Shown one piece after another: positions 32,233 to 40,431 of a stretch of 64,000 bases of DNA. Below the pieces are notes generated by a model. It was not told where the DNA came from. It ran no database searches and saw nothing but the letters and a program-made list of their open reading frames with translations. How positions within the stretch are numbered: the stretch's first letter is position 1; each line of letters starts with the position of its first letter. The DNA is taken from positions 6,132 to 70,131 of the forward strand of contig CAZVNZ010000013.1 of assembly GCA_964628515.1 (NCBI GenBank), in the 5' to 3' direction. This DNA comes from CAZVNZ01 sp964628515 (GTDB lineage Bacteria > Bacillota > Clostridia > Christensenellales > Christensenellaceae). The translations under genes were made by a program, and so were the position numbers.

Positions 32233-33961
32233 ATTTGTCCTTTCTGCTGTAATAGGTGTGTAATAATTCGTGAGCTTTATGAGAGTTTGGTTTTTCCAAA
32301 TACTCGTCGTACAGCCTTATAATATCGGGGTTTTGGTGAGATTTTCTTACCGTTTTATGCTCGTCTTCTGTGTAGATTGCCTTTGCTCTTACAATACGTG
32401 GGTCGTGGAAGTTTCTTATTCGTGCAGATACTATGGGCTGTCCTCCACCCGTTACGCAACCGCCGGGGCACGCCATAATTTCAATAAAGTGATACTCCTT
32501 CTCCCCGGATTTTAACGATTCTAAAAGCTTTTTGGCATTTGCCGTACCGCTTGCAACCGCAACTCTTACGATTAAATCGCCGATTTTTACTTCCGCCTCT
32601 TTTATTCCTGCAATACCTCTTACGTCCTTATATTCTATTGCAGGTAAATCCTGCCCTGTAAGTACGTCTGCAACCGTTCTTAATGCCGCCTCCATAACAC
32701 CGCCGGAGGCACCGAATATTGCACCTGCACCCGAGGATGTGCCGTAGAAATCATCAAAATCCTCATCGGGAAGATTTACAAAGTCTATATTAGCCTCTTT
32801 TATCATGCTGGCAAGCTCTCTTGTGGTTATTACCGCATCTACGTCTCTGTACTCTCCACGCTCCTGTCCCGGCCTGTTTTTCTCGTATTTTTTAGCCGTG
32901 CAAGGCATTACGGAAACGGTATAAATGTTTGCAGGGTCTATGTTGTTTTTTTCCGCATAGTAGGATTTTATAAGAGCGCCAAGCATTTGGTGGGGGGATT
33001 TACAGCTTGAAAGGTTTTCTAACATATCGGGATAGAAAAACTCCGCATATCTTACCCAACCGGGCGAACATGAAGTTATTTGAGGTAGTTTGCCACCGTT
33101 TTGTATTCTGTGTATAAGCTCGTATCCTTCCTCCATTATGGTTAAGTCCGCACCGAAATCCGTATCGAAAACTTTATCAAATCCTAATTTTCTCAGCGCC
33201 GCCGCTAATTTACCCGTAACTCGAGTGCCCATAGGCATACCGAATTCCTCTCCGAGTGCCACTCTTATGGAAGGCGCCGGCTGTACCACTACGTGCATAT
33301 TAGGATTATGTATAGCATCAAAAACGTTATCTAACTCCGCTTTTTCTCTTAGGGCGCCAACAGGGCAAGCGGTTATACATTGCCCACAGTTTATGCAGGG
33401 TACATCCACTAGAGATTTTCTCCATACAGGCTCTACCATAGTTTTAAAACCACGGTTAGTAGCACCAATGGCTCCTATGCCTTGTACCCTGTCGCAAGCG
33501 GCAATACACCGTTTGCAAAGTACGCATTTGTTTGGGTCTCTGACTACGGAAACGGAATTTTCGTCGATTGCTTTTCTTAAACGCTCGCCGTCGTATTTAA
33601 TGTTTGTTATATGAAAATCGTTGGCAAGCCTTTGAAGCTCGCAATTTTGGTTTCTTACGCAAGTTAAGCACTCTCTGTCGTGATTGGATAAAATCAAGTC
33701 TAAGGTTGCACGTCTTGTTTTCATAACCTTTGCAGATGCCGTTAGCACCTCCATACCATCGGAAACGGGCAGGCAACATGCCGCCTGTAATGTGGGGTTG
33801 CCCACAATTTCCACCAAGCAAATTCTGCATGCTCCTATTACGTTATACCCTTTTAAATAGCATAAAGTAGGTATATCTATACTTGCTTTTTTTGCCGCAT
33901 CAAGTACACTGGAATTTTCCGGCACTTGTACTTTTACTCCATCTATAATTACTGATACCAT
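32222..33961 (-). CDS. hydA: [FeFe] hydrogenase catalytic subunit (HydA/HndD type)
   Basis: A 579-residue subunit with domains in order: [2Fe-2S] ferredoxin (Cys34, 45, 48, 62/63), His-Cys3 cluster (HDRECLTC to QNCELQ), two [4Fe-4S] sites (CVLCKRCIAAC, CINCGQCITAC), then the H-cluster domain. Motif L2 is VMPCTAKKYE and L3 is MACPGGCVTGGGQP, both intact. Motif L1 reads TSCSPGW rather than the usual TSCCPxW, and an extra Cys is found 21 residues later (SSCKSPH). It should be the H2-evolving/consuming subunit of a trimeric NADH-linked (HydABC-like) complex with the adjacent NuoF- and NuoE-like proteins. AAGGAG precedes the ATG. Confidence 0.94.
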   Translation of the reverse strand: MVSVIIDGVKVQVPENSSVLDAAKKASIDIPTLCYLKGYNVIGACRICLVEIVGNPTLQAACCLPVSDGMEVLTASAKVMKTRRATLDLILSNHDRECLTCVRNQNCELQRLANDFHITNIKYDGERLRKAIDENSVSVVRDPNKCVLCKRCIAACDRVQGIGAIGATNRGFKTMVEPVWRKSLVDVPCINCGQCITACPVGALREKAELDNVFDAIHNPNMHVVVQPAPSIRVALGEEFGMPMGTRVTGKLAAALRKLGFDKVFDTDFGADLTIMEEGYELIHRIQNGGKLPQITSCSPGWVRYAEFFYPDMLENLSSCKSPHQMLGALIKSYYAEKNNIDPANIYTVSVMPCTAKKYEKNRPGQERGEYRDVDAVITTRELASMIKEANIDFVNLPDEDFDDFYGTSSGAGAIFGASGGVMEAALRTVADVLTGQDLPAIEYKDVRGIAGIKEAEVKIGDLIVRVAVASGTANAKKLLESLKSGEKEYHFIEIMACPGGCVTGGGQPIVSARIRNFHDPRIVRAKAIYTEDEHKTVRKSHQNPDIIRLYDEYLEKPNSHKAHELLHTYYSRKDKYAK

Positions 33962-33973
33962 TTACTATTCTCC

Positions 33974-35767
33974 TTACTTTTTGATTGCATTAAACTTACA
34001 TTTTTCTACGCAAGCACCGCATTTAATACATTTTTCTTGGTCTATGCGATGAGGCATCTTCTTATCTCCGGAAATTGCCTCCACGGGACAAACACGTTTG
34101 CAAAGTCCGCAACCGATACATTTATCCTCCATAATTTCGTAACACAGTAATGCTTGACAATACCCTGCCGGGCATCTTTTTTCGTTAATGTGCGCCTCGT
34201 ACTCATCTCTGAAATACTGAATTGTAGATAGTACTGGGTTGGGCGCTGTTTTGCCAAGTCCGCAAAGTGCGCCTGCTTTAATGCTTTCGCCAAGCTCTAA
34301 AAGCTTCTCAATATCCCCTTTTTCTCCTCTGCCTTCCGTTATTTTTTGCAAGATTTCCAACATACGTTTTGTGCCTATTCTGCAAGGAGGGCATTTGCCG
34401 CAAGATTCGTCCACGGTAAAATCCAAGAAAAACTTAGCAACGTCCACCATACAGTTTTCCTCGTCCATTACAATAAGCCCACCCGAGCCCATCATGGAGC
34501 CTATTTCTGTAAGTGTATCGTAATCTATTTTTATATCTAACAGTGATGCCGGAATACATCCGCCGGAAGGGCCACCCGTTTGAGCGGCTTTAAACTCCTT
34601 GCCTTCGGGTATACCTCCGCCAATTTCGTATATAACCTCTCTTAGTGTGGTGCCCATAGGTATTTCCACAAGTCCTGTATTGTTGATTTTACCGCCTAAA
34701 GCAAATACTTTTGTACCGTTGGATTTTTCTGTGCCCATAGCGGAAAACCACTCTGCACCCTTTAGGAAAATCTGTGGAATATTTGCAAAGGTTTCTACAT
34801 TATTAATTATAGTAGGCTTGCCAAACAAACCTTTTTGCGCCGGAAACGGTGGTTTTGGACGAGGCTCGCCACGTCTGCCTTCAATGGATTCCATTAATGC
34901 CGTTTCCTCGCCACACACAAATGCCCCTGCTCCTAAGCGTATTTCCATATCGAAGTTAAAGCCGGAGTCAAAAATATTCTTGCCCAGCAGTCCGTATTCT
35001 TTTGCTTGGTCTATGGCTATTTGCAGTCTTTTTACCGCTATTGGATATTCTGCACGCACGTAAACGTAGCCCATATCAGCACCTATTGCATAAGCGGCTA
35101 TTGCCATTGCTTCTATAACACTGTGAGGGTCTCCCTCCAGTACCGATCTATCCATAAATGCGCCCGGGTCTCCCTCGTCCGCATTACATATTACGTATTT
35201 CTTTTTGCCTGTAGCTTTTGCCCCAAACTCCCACTTTAAGCCGGTTGGAAAGCCACCGCCCCCTCTGCCTCTTAAGCCTGATTTTTTTACAACATCTATA
35301 ACCTGCTGTGGTGTCATTTCCGCAAGGCAAGTACCAAGGGCTTTATAGCCGTCAAAAGCTATGTATTCGTCTATAATTTCCGGGTCTATTACACCGCAAT
35401 TTCTAAGAGCAACACGTACTTGTTTTTTGTAAAACTCAATTTCGTCTAAGGTGGTTGCCACCCCTTGCTCTTCCCCTGCCTCTTTATGCAGCAGTCTTTC
35501 TACTATTCTGCCTTTAAGCAAATGTTCTTCTATAATTTCCGAAACGTCGTCTGCGCTTACTCTGCTGTAATACGCACCTTCGGGGTATATAATTACAATA
35601 GGCCCTGCCTCGCACAAGCCAAAACAACCTGTTCTTACAACCTTTACTTCTTTTTCCAATCCCTTTTCTTTTAGACCCTTTTCCAGTCTGTTAATTATCT
35701 CACCGGAACCCGAGGATGTGCAGCCTGTACCTCCGCACACGAGGACGTGTGAACGATAAAACTCCAT
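33974..35767 (-). CDS. hydB: NuoF-like NADH-binding hydrogenase subunit (HydB/HndC type)
   Basis: A 597-residue flavoprotein. The N-terminus is a thioredoxin-like [2Fe-2S] domain (VCGGTGCTSSGSGE, then CFGLCEAGP). The FMN/NADH core follows with GLRGRGGGGFPTGLKWE and CNADEGDPGAFMDR, then an SLBB segment, the cluster motif ESCGKCPPCRIG, and finally a two-[4Fe-4S] ferredoxin tail (CIGCGLCKRVCP, CIKCGACVEKC). It passes electrons between NADH and HydA and, in bifurcating enzymes, ferredoxin. It lies 12 bases before hydA. Confidence 0.95.
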   Translation of the reverse strand: MEFYRSHVLVCGGTGCTSSGSGEIINRLEKGLKEKGLEKEVKVVRTGCFGLCEAGPIVIIYPEGAYYSRVSADDVSEIIEEHLLKGRIVERLLHKEAGEEQGVATTLDEIEFYKKQVRVALRNCGVIDPEIIDEYIAFDGYKALGTCLAEMTPQQVIDVVKKSGLRGRGGGGFPTGLKWEFGAKATGKKKYVICNADEGDPGAFMDRSVLEGDPHSVIEAMAIAAYAIGADMGYVYVRAEYPIAVKRLQIAIDQAKEYGLLGKNIFDSGFNFDMEIRLGAGAFVCGEETALMESIEGRRGEPRPKPPFPAQKGLFGKPTIINNVETFANIPQIFLKGAEWFSAMGTEKSNGTKVFALGGKINNTGLVEIPMGTTLREVIYEIGGGIPEGKEFKAAQTGGPSGGCIPASLLDIKIDYDTLTEIGSMMGSGGLIVMDEENCMVDVAKFFLDFTVDESCGKCPPCRIGTKRMLEILQKITEGRGEKGDIEKLLELGESIKAGALCGLGKTAPNPVLSTIQYFRDEYEAHINEKRCPAGYCQALLCYEIMEDKCIGCGLCKRVCPVEAISGDKKMPHRIDQEKCIKCGACVEKCKFNAIKK

Positions 35768-35801
35768 ATTTTAAACTCCTTTATGTAGTAAATTTATAAT
35801 C

Positions 35802-36179
35802 CTATTTGTTGTTTTGCTCGTAAAAACCTATGGTGTATTCTGTGCAAATATTTCCGTTTACCAAATGCTCCGCAACAATTTTTTTAGCCATTTCCGCCGT
35901 TACTTTTACGTAAGTAACCTTTTCTTGATCGGGTACAAAAACCTCTACAAGTGGCTCTAAACGGCAAACACCTATACAGCCCGTTTGGGATACCGAAACA
36001 TCCGCTAAATTTCTTTTTGCAACTTCTTCCACAAACGCCTGAAGTACAGGACGTGCTCCTGCGGCAATACCGCAAGTTGCCATACCCACAACCACACGTT
36101 TTTGTGCATTACCCGTTCTGATGTCTACCTTACTTATGGTTTTGTTTCTGATTGCCTCCAACTCTTTTAAAGATTTCAT
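35802..36179 (-). CDS. Thioredoxin-like [2Fe-2S] protein (HndB-like)
   Basis: A 125-residue protein with a thioredoxin-fold [2Fe-2S] domain. Cysteines lie in MATCGIAAGA and TGCIGVCRLEP; the spacing matches the HndB subunit of NADP-reducing hydrogenase and the N-terminal domain of NuoF-like subunits. It probably relays electrons in the hydrogenase complex. GGAGG precedes the ATG. It lies between the GHKL ATPase gene and hydB. Confidence 0.9.
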   Translation of the reverse strand: MKSLKELEAIRNKTISKVDIRTGNAQKRVVVGMATCGIAAGARPVLQAFVEEVAKRNLADVSVSQTGCIGVCRLEPLVEVFVPDQEKVTYVKVTAEMAKKIVAEHLVNGNICTEYTIGFYEQNNK

Positions 36180-36198
36180 TATTATCCTCCAAAAAAAA

Positions 36199-36735
36199 CT
36201 AATTAAAATCTGTATTTAATGCCATTTCCTCAAGATTTTCTTTTATCCAAAGAGAAACATCGGGGGTGTCTATTGCCACATCGCCCAGTATTTCCTTTAC
36301 CTCTCTTGTGTCCATAACATTTTCTTCTTCGTTTATTATTTTAACTATAAAATCTATTTCGGGATTACATATAATAAGTGAGTGCATTGTGCCTGTAAAA
36401 TCCCCAATAGGTGGTCTGTCTATGCTATTTTTGATGTATACCGCTTTAAGTTTTGTACCCTCGTTTAATTTAGAAGTTATACTAAATTTGCCGCCGGTAT
36501 CCTGCGCCCCCTGGGCAAACAGGGATATTCCCATTCCCACCTTCCTTGTTGTACGTGTTGTTACAAAAGGACTAATTACATTTTTAAGCATTTCCTCGCT
36601 CATTCCACAACCGTTATCTTCTATTTCTATGATTATTTCATCCTTAGTTATATTAAGTGATATTTGTATAAGCGTTGCCTTAGCGGTTATGGAATTTTGC
36701 GCAATATCCATTATATGTAGCGAAATTTCTTGCAT
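36199..36735 (-). CDS. GHKL ATPase-domain protein in the hydrogenase operon
   Basis: A 178-residue soluble protein containing only a histidine-kinase-type ATP-binding domain. The N box is DIAQNSI, G1 is DNGCGM and G2 is GMGISLF. There is no phosphoacceptor His domain, no sensor and no response-regulator partner nearby. An unassigned segment of about 60 residues completes the C-terminus. Similar stand-alone ATPases appear between NuoE- and NuoF-like genes in other clostridial hydrogenase loci as far as I recall. It starts two bases after the NuoE-like gene. Confidence 0.85.
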   Translation of the reverse strand: MQEISLHIMDIAQNSITAKATLIQISLNITKDEIIIEIEDNGCGMSEEMLKNVISPFVTTRTTRKVGMGISLFAQGAQDTGGKFSITSKLNEGTKLKAVYIKNSIDRPPIGDFTGTMHSLIICNPEIDFIVKIINEEENVMDTREVKEILGDVAIDTPDVSLWIKENLEEMALNTDFN

Positions 36736-36737
36736 AA

Positions 36738-37205
36738 TTACTCTTTATAGCTCTTAATAATACCTTCTATATCTGAGGGTACTAACCTTCCGTATACGTT
36801 ATCGTTAATCATAATAACGGGTGCAAGACCACAGCAGCCTAAGCAACGGGTAGCCTCTAAGGTAAAAAGTCTATCGGGAGTTGTGCAACCCGGAGGTACT
36901 TGCAACTCTTCTGCCAACTCGTTTAGTATGCCTTCCGCCTTTCTTACATAACAAGCGGTACCCATGCAAACCCCAATAACGTTTTTGCCTTTGGGCTCTA
37001 ATGCAAATTGGGAGTAAAATGTTGCCACACCGTAAATATCCGCCATAGGAATTTGAAGCTGTTCTGCAATAAAACTTTGCACTTCTATTTCCAAAGCACC
37101 GAAAATATCCTGTGCTTTTTGCATAATAGGCATAAGCGGACCGGGTTTGTTTTTTGTTTCCGTAATATAGTTTTTCAGTTCTTCGTATTGTGCGGTTTTT
37201 GACAT
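36738..37205 (-). CDS. hydC: NuoE-like [2Fe-2S] hydrogenase subunit (HydC/HndA type)
   Basis: A 155-residue thioredoxin-fold subunit. The start is the ATG giving MSKTAQYEELKN, which follows AAGGAGG; the frame extends upstream without a site. Cluster cysteines are in VCMGTACYVRKA and ATRCLGCCGLAP. GVATFYSQF is the family hallmark. With the NuoF-like and HydA proteins it completes the trimeric hydrogenase. It is the first gene after a Rex-like operator and a probable internal promoter. Confidence 0.95.
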   Translation of the reverse strand: MSKTAQYEELKNYITETKNKPGPLMPIMQKAQDIFGALEIEVQSFIAEQLQIPMADIYGVATFYSQFALEPKGKNVIGVCMGTACYVRKAEGILNELAEELQVPPGCTTPDRLFTLEATRCLGCCGLAPVIMINDNVYGRLVPSDIEGIIKSYKE

Positions 37206-37240
37206 CAAAAATGCCTCCTTCAATTTATATAAAATATTGT

Positions 37241-37258
37241 TTGACAATTATTTAACAA
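37241..37258 (-). promoter_or_regulatory. Rex-like operator upstream of the NuoE-like gene
   Basis: Minus-strand TTGTTAA-ATAA-TTGTCAA matches the Rex consensus TTGTTAA-N4-TTAACAA at 12 of 14 defined positions. Rex is the NADH/NAD+-sensing repressor of clostridial and Thermotoga redox genes, including hydrogenases. The position just downstream of the candidate -10 suits repression. Confidence 0.6.
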
Positions 37259-37270
37259 TAACCAAATACA

Positions 37271-37286
37271 ATTTTACCATATTATA
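37271..37286 (-). promoter_or_regulatory. Candidate internal promoter for the catalytic hydrogenase genes
   Basis: Two overlapping -10 candidates, TATAAT (37281-37286) and TAAAAT (37271-37276), neither with a good -35. Their position relative to the Rex-like box makes a promoter likely. Confidence 0.4.
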
Positions 37287-37307
37287 AAAAGTTTTGCACT
37301 ATTTTTT

Positions 37308-37994
37308 TTATTTTTGTAATATAATATTTTTTGTTTTTTCCCCTATACTGTTAGTTTTTTCGCTAATATCCCACAAAGTATGTGCATCTGAAGAGTTTAG
37401 CACAAAAAACCTTGAAACATCCGTTCCCGTGTCTATATTTTTTACAACTTCCACCCCTAAAAAATCTATATTCGGCATAAAACCTAAATTGCCAAGGAGG
37501 GAATTTGCATCCTTATTTATATGAGCAGGCACCATTATACCGCCGTATTGCAAGCTAAGCTCAAAGCACTCATCCACAGAAAAAGGCAAAGCCGAAATCA
37601 ATAGTTTTTCGATTTCCGCCGTTTGCTCGTCCTTTTCGTCAAGCACTTGTTGGTTTCCGAAAAAATCCCGATTATTGTTAATGGGTGGCAGGTTTTCGTA
37701 TATAAATTCTCCAAACTCCACCGCATTTTTAACATCGTTAAAGTACACAAGCAAATGCACTTCCTCCATAGAGGTAATTTCTATGCCGGGTACAAAGATT
37801 ATGTTTTTGTCATTTGCTAATTTTTGTATTACTTCTATGTTTTTTGTGCAGTTGTGGTCTGTAACACTAAATATATCCAACTCTTTTAAAAGTGCCATAT
37901 TAAGAATGTTGTTGGGTGTCATGTCTTCGTCTCCGCAGGGTGAGGCGGCAGAGTGGATATGCAAATCGTAGAAAAATTTATTTTCCGATGCCAT
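37308..37994 (-). CDS. PHP-domain phosphoesterase-like protein
   Basis: A 228-residue metal-dependent phosphoesterase of the PHP family. Metal ligands appear in YDLHIHSAASPCGD, FSVTDHNCT, PGIEITSMEEVH and the C-terminal NSSDAHTLWDI. The substrate is unknown. Its start lies 17 bases inside the preceding DRTGG-like gene and has no good ribosome site of its own, so it is translated by coupling. Such genes recur in clostridial hydrogenase clusters by my recollection, where a signalling role has been guessed at but not shown. Confidence 0.85.
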   Translation of the reverse strand: MASENKFFYDLHIHSAASPCGDEDMTPNNILNMALLKELDIFSVTDHNCTKNIEVIQKLANDKNIIFVPGIEITSMEEVHLLVYFNDVKNAVEFGEFIYENLPPINNNRDFFGNQQVLDEKDEQTAEIEKLLISALPFSVDECFELSLQYGGIMVPAHINKDANSLLGNLGFMPNIDFLGVEVVKNIDTGTDVSRFFVLNSSDAHTLWDISEKTNSIGEKTKNIILQK

Positions 37995-38313
37995 TTTCGT
38001 ACATTTCGCAACAAATTTTGTAAGAGGTTTTTTCCGAGGAATATATGGTTACACCCTCTTCTTCCGCTTTTTGTATAGTTGGTTGGGGTACTGCAATGTT
38101 TTCGGGTATTATTACGCAAGAAAAATCGTGCAGGCAGGCAACCGCCACCACGTTTAAGTGGGTTTGCACCGTTATCCATGCCATTTGAAACTCCCCTTTT
38201 GCCATTACCCAACTTAGTAAATCGCACACGCAACCGTTTGTTACTTCTGCCTCTTCACTCGTTTGAGTAAGCAATTTAAATCCTAATTTTTCTCTTAGTT
38301 CTTTGCATTTCAT
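37978..38313 (-). CDS. DRTGG-domain-like small protein (paralogue 2)
   Basis: A 111-residue protein related in layout to the 117-residue gene two positions upstream. Shared elements are an N-terminal KxREL/IAELL helix, a CVCDLLSWVMA versus CGSDMMSDVLAF segment, a central hydrophobic strand (VVAVACLHDFSCVII) and a C-terminal CCEMYENGI versus CGMLYEKGI. DRTGG domains are often coupled to nucleotide-sensing regulators. Function here is unknown; a sensor or signalling role beside the hydrogenase is inferred. AAAGGG precedes the ATG. Confidence 0.7.
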   Translation of the reverse strand: MKCKELREKLGFKLLTQTSEEAEVTNGCVCDLLSWVMAKGEFQMAWITVQTHLNVVAVACLHDFSCVIIPENIAVPQPTIQKAEEEGVTIYSSEKTSYKICCEMYENGIGK

Positions 38314-38318
38314 AGTTA

Positions 38319-39629
38319 TTATCCCTTTCCTGTATTTTCGTTTTTGCTTGCAAGCCCTACCATTTCTTCGGCTAAAAATCTTACCTTTTCTTTAAGAATA
38401 AATATGCAGTCAAGCTCTGTTGCAAACCCACGTACAATGTCTTCCGCAAGGGCTCTGCAACTGGGTGCTCCGCACGAACCGCAATCCATACCGGGTAGCT
38501 TTTTTATTAAGTCCTCTATTTGCGCCACCTTTTGCATTGCCACCTTTCTGTCTTGGTCTAATTTTAGTACATCTAAAGACTCTAACTGCTTTTTAGCTAT
38601 GGCAACTCCGGATTTTTCGTACTCGCTGTACTTTTCTATAAGCTCGTTTTCAAAATCTATCCTGTCGCAAATATTGCGTATGCGTGTTTCTCCCACAAAT
38701 TTGCTTTCAAACACTAACGGTCCTCCTACGCAGCCCCCTGCGCATGCCTGTCCTTCAAAGAAATCCAAATCGTTCAGTTTGTCGTTTTCTATATCTTCTA
38801 ACGCTCTAATCACGTTGTTTATACCGTCTACCGCAAGGGCATTTGTTCTGCCAACCGCTTCTACCTCTCCCCCACTTTTTGCCCAACCTATGCCAATACC
38901 GCAGGCTTTTTCCCCCACGTATTCCTCTTCGCTGTTGGTTTTAAGTTGACCTGCCAAAAGCCCGTACACCTCTAATATGGAAATTGCACCGTCAACATCG
39001 CTTTTTTCCTTTACAAGAGGGTTTTTAATGCTTGTAACTTTTGCAGGGCAAGGGGTAATAAAGTAAGCGCCGATATCTTTAATATCTACGTTATGCTTTT
39101 GGGCAAACTCTTTTTTGGCAATTTTAGCCGCCACTTCCATGGGTGCTTCCACATCCACAATATTTTCCAAAAGCTCGGGAAAGCGCACCTGTATAAGCCT
39201 AATTACAGCCGGACAAGCAGAAGAAATAAGTGGCTTTTTATCCGTGCTTGTAAGCCTGTTTGCAATTGCTAAAGAGCAAATTTCCGCACCCTTTGCCACC
39301 TCGTAAACATCATCAAAACCCATACGAATAAGCCCCGTAAGTATTTTTTCTACATTATTCAGCCCTTTAAACTGGGCGTAAAGTGCAGGGGCAGGCAGGG
39401 CGATTTTATATTTAAAATCGCTTATGGAAGACAGGGTATCCGCATAAGCACTTTTTGCGTGATAGGGGCAAATTCTTATACATTCTCCGCAATCTATACA
39501 TCTTTCGGATATTATGCTGGCTTTGCCGTTTTGCACTCTAATTGCTTCCGTGGGGCAATTTTTAATGCAGTTTGTACAGCCCGAGCATTTCTCCTTATCT
39601 AATTTTACCGAGTGAAAATATTTCTTCAT
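38319..39629 (-). CDS. H-cluster-domain protein, sensory [FeFe]-hydrogenase-like (HydS-type, no PAS domain)
   Basis: A 436-residue protein. An N-terminal two-[4Fe-4S] ferredoxin domain (CSGCTNCIKNC, CIDCGECIRIC) precedes a Fe-hydrogenase large-subunit domain and a C-terminal Cys motif MDCGSCGAPSC. Motif L1 is SSACPAV (Ala at the proton-relay position, ligand Cys139 kept), L2 is TPCPAKVTS (Cys194) and L3 is GQACAGGCVGG (Cys296, Cys300). The four cluster cysteines survive while catalytic residues change, as in sensory HydS proteins, but no PAS domain is present. I prefer the ATG giving MKKYFHSVKLD; a TTG seven codons earlier overlaps the previous stop. Confidence 0.82.
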   Translation of the reverse strand: MKKYFHSVKLDKEKCSGCTNCIKNCPTEAIRVQNGKASIISERCIDCGECIRICPYHAKSAYADTLSSISDFKYKIALPAPALYAQFKGLNNVEKILTGLIRMGFDDVYEVAKGAEICSLAIANRLTSTDKKPLISSACPAVIRLIQVRFPELLENIVDVEAPMEVAAKIAKKEFAQKHNVDIKDIGAYFITPCPAKVTSIKNPLVKEKSDVDGAISILEVYGLLAGQLKTNSEEEYVGEKACGIGIGWAKSGGEVEAVGRTNALAVDGINNVIRALEDIENDKLNDLDFFEGQACAGGCVGGPLVFESKFVGETRIRNICDRIDFENELIEKYSEYEKSGVAIAKKQLESLDVLKLDQDRKVAMQKVAQIEDLIKKLPGMDCGSCGAPSCRALAEDIVRGFATELDCIFILKEKVRFLAEEMVGLASKNENTGKG

Positions 39630-39646
39630 AGCTTTATACCAATCAG

Positions 39647-40060
39647 TCAAATTTCAAATTTAAGGGTAACAATAGTGCCTTTGGGGCTGGAGGTTACCGT
39701 CATGTTGTTACTGTTTCTATTCATGTTGGGCAGTCCCATTCCGGCGCCAAAGCCCATTTCTCTTATACTTTGTGATGCCGTAGAATATCCCTCCTGCATA
39801 GCAAGATCAATATCGGGAATACCCGGCCCTACGTCTTCGCACCGTATCTCAATATCGTTATCGTCAATATCTAAGTACATTTTCCCCCCAAGGCTGTGGA
39901 TTATCATATTAATTTCCGCCTCGTAAGATGCAATGGCAATTTTTCTTATTAAGGATGGGTCTATGCCTATTTGCTTAAGTTTTCGTTTTATGCTTGCAGA
40001 CACCTCTCCTGCCGCCACAAAATCGTCCTTTAGCACATCAAAAATTTGAGAATATCCCAT
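39647..40060 (-). CDS. RsbW-like GHKL ATPase (anti-sigma-factor-type)
   Basis: A 137-residue ATPase of the Ser/Thr kinase/anti-sigma group. The N box is SYEAEINMIIHS, G1 EDVGPGIPD and G2 GFGAGMGLPNM. Such proteins phosphorylate STAS-domain partners or bind sigma factors, but no STAS, PP2C or sigma gene is adjacent. The start follows GAGGTG and lies one base after the DRTGG-like stop; an in-frame GTG is inside the ribosome site. It feeds directly into the H-cluster protein gene. Confidence 0.88.
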   Translation of the reverse strand: MGYSQIFDVLKDDFVAAGEVSASIKRKLKQIGIDPSLIRKIAIASYEAEINMIIHSLGGKMYLDIDDNDIEIRCEDVGPGIPDIDLAMQEGYSTASQSIREMGFGAGMGLPNMNRNSNNMTVTSSPKGTIVTLKFEI

Positions 40061-40061
40061 G

Positions 40062-40415
40062 TTAGTCACCTCTTTTTCCGCCTATTATTCCTTTTTCGTA
40101 TAACATACCGCAAGCGGTAAACATTGTTAGGTCTGTTGTCATTAATATCATGCCTTGTTCTTCTGCCATTTCTATAACTTCCTGTGGTGGTATTTTTCCC
40201 CTTACAAACATTATTACCTGAATGTCTAACATTTCCGCCGTTCTTATAACGTGGTTATTAATCAGACCTGTAAGCAGTATGGCATCGTATTTGGTAAATG
40301 CCAGTACATCGCTCATCATATCCGAGCCACAAGCGCATTTAATGTCTAACGTCGGACAATACTCTCCGCATAATTTTTGTGCGTTTAATAATTCTGCAAT
40401 TTCCCTTATTTTCAT
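40062..40415 (-). CDS. DRTGG-domain-like small protein (paralogue 1)
   Basis: A 117-residue protein with a pattern resembling DRTGG/HPr-kinase-N-like domains: KIREIAELLNAQ, CACGSDMMSDVLAFTKYDAILLTGL, and VIMFVRGKIPPQEVI. Several cysteines (positions about 16, 20, 27, 29) cluster near the N-terminus and could bind metal or respond to redox; this is only suggestive. It is a paralogue of the gene after the H-cluster protein. It begins 16 bases after the dCMP deaminase stop with an AAAGGAA site. Confidence 0.7.
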   Translation of the reverse strand: MKIREIAELLNAQKLCGEYCPTLDIKCACGSDMMSDVLAFTKYDAILLTGLINNHVIRTAEMLDIQVIMFVRGKIPPQEVIEMAEEQGMILMTTDLTMFTACGMLYEKGIIGGKRGD

Positions 40416-40431
40416 AAATTCCTTTTTCCTC

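Noticed and set aside
39630..39650. TTG start of the H-cluster protein overlapping the preceding stop
   Set aside because: No ribosome site is seen for it, and family members as I recall begin near the later ATG; the choice remains uncertain by seven residues.
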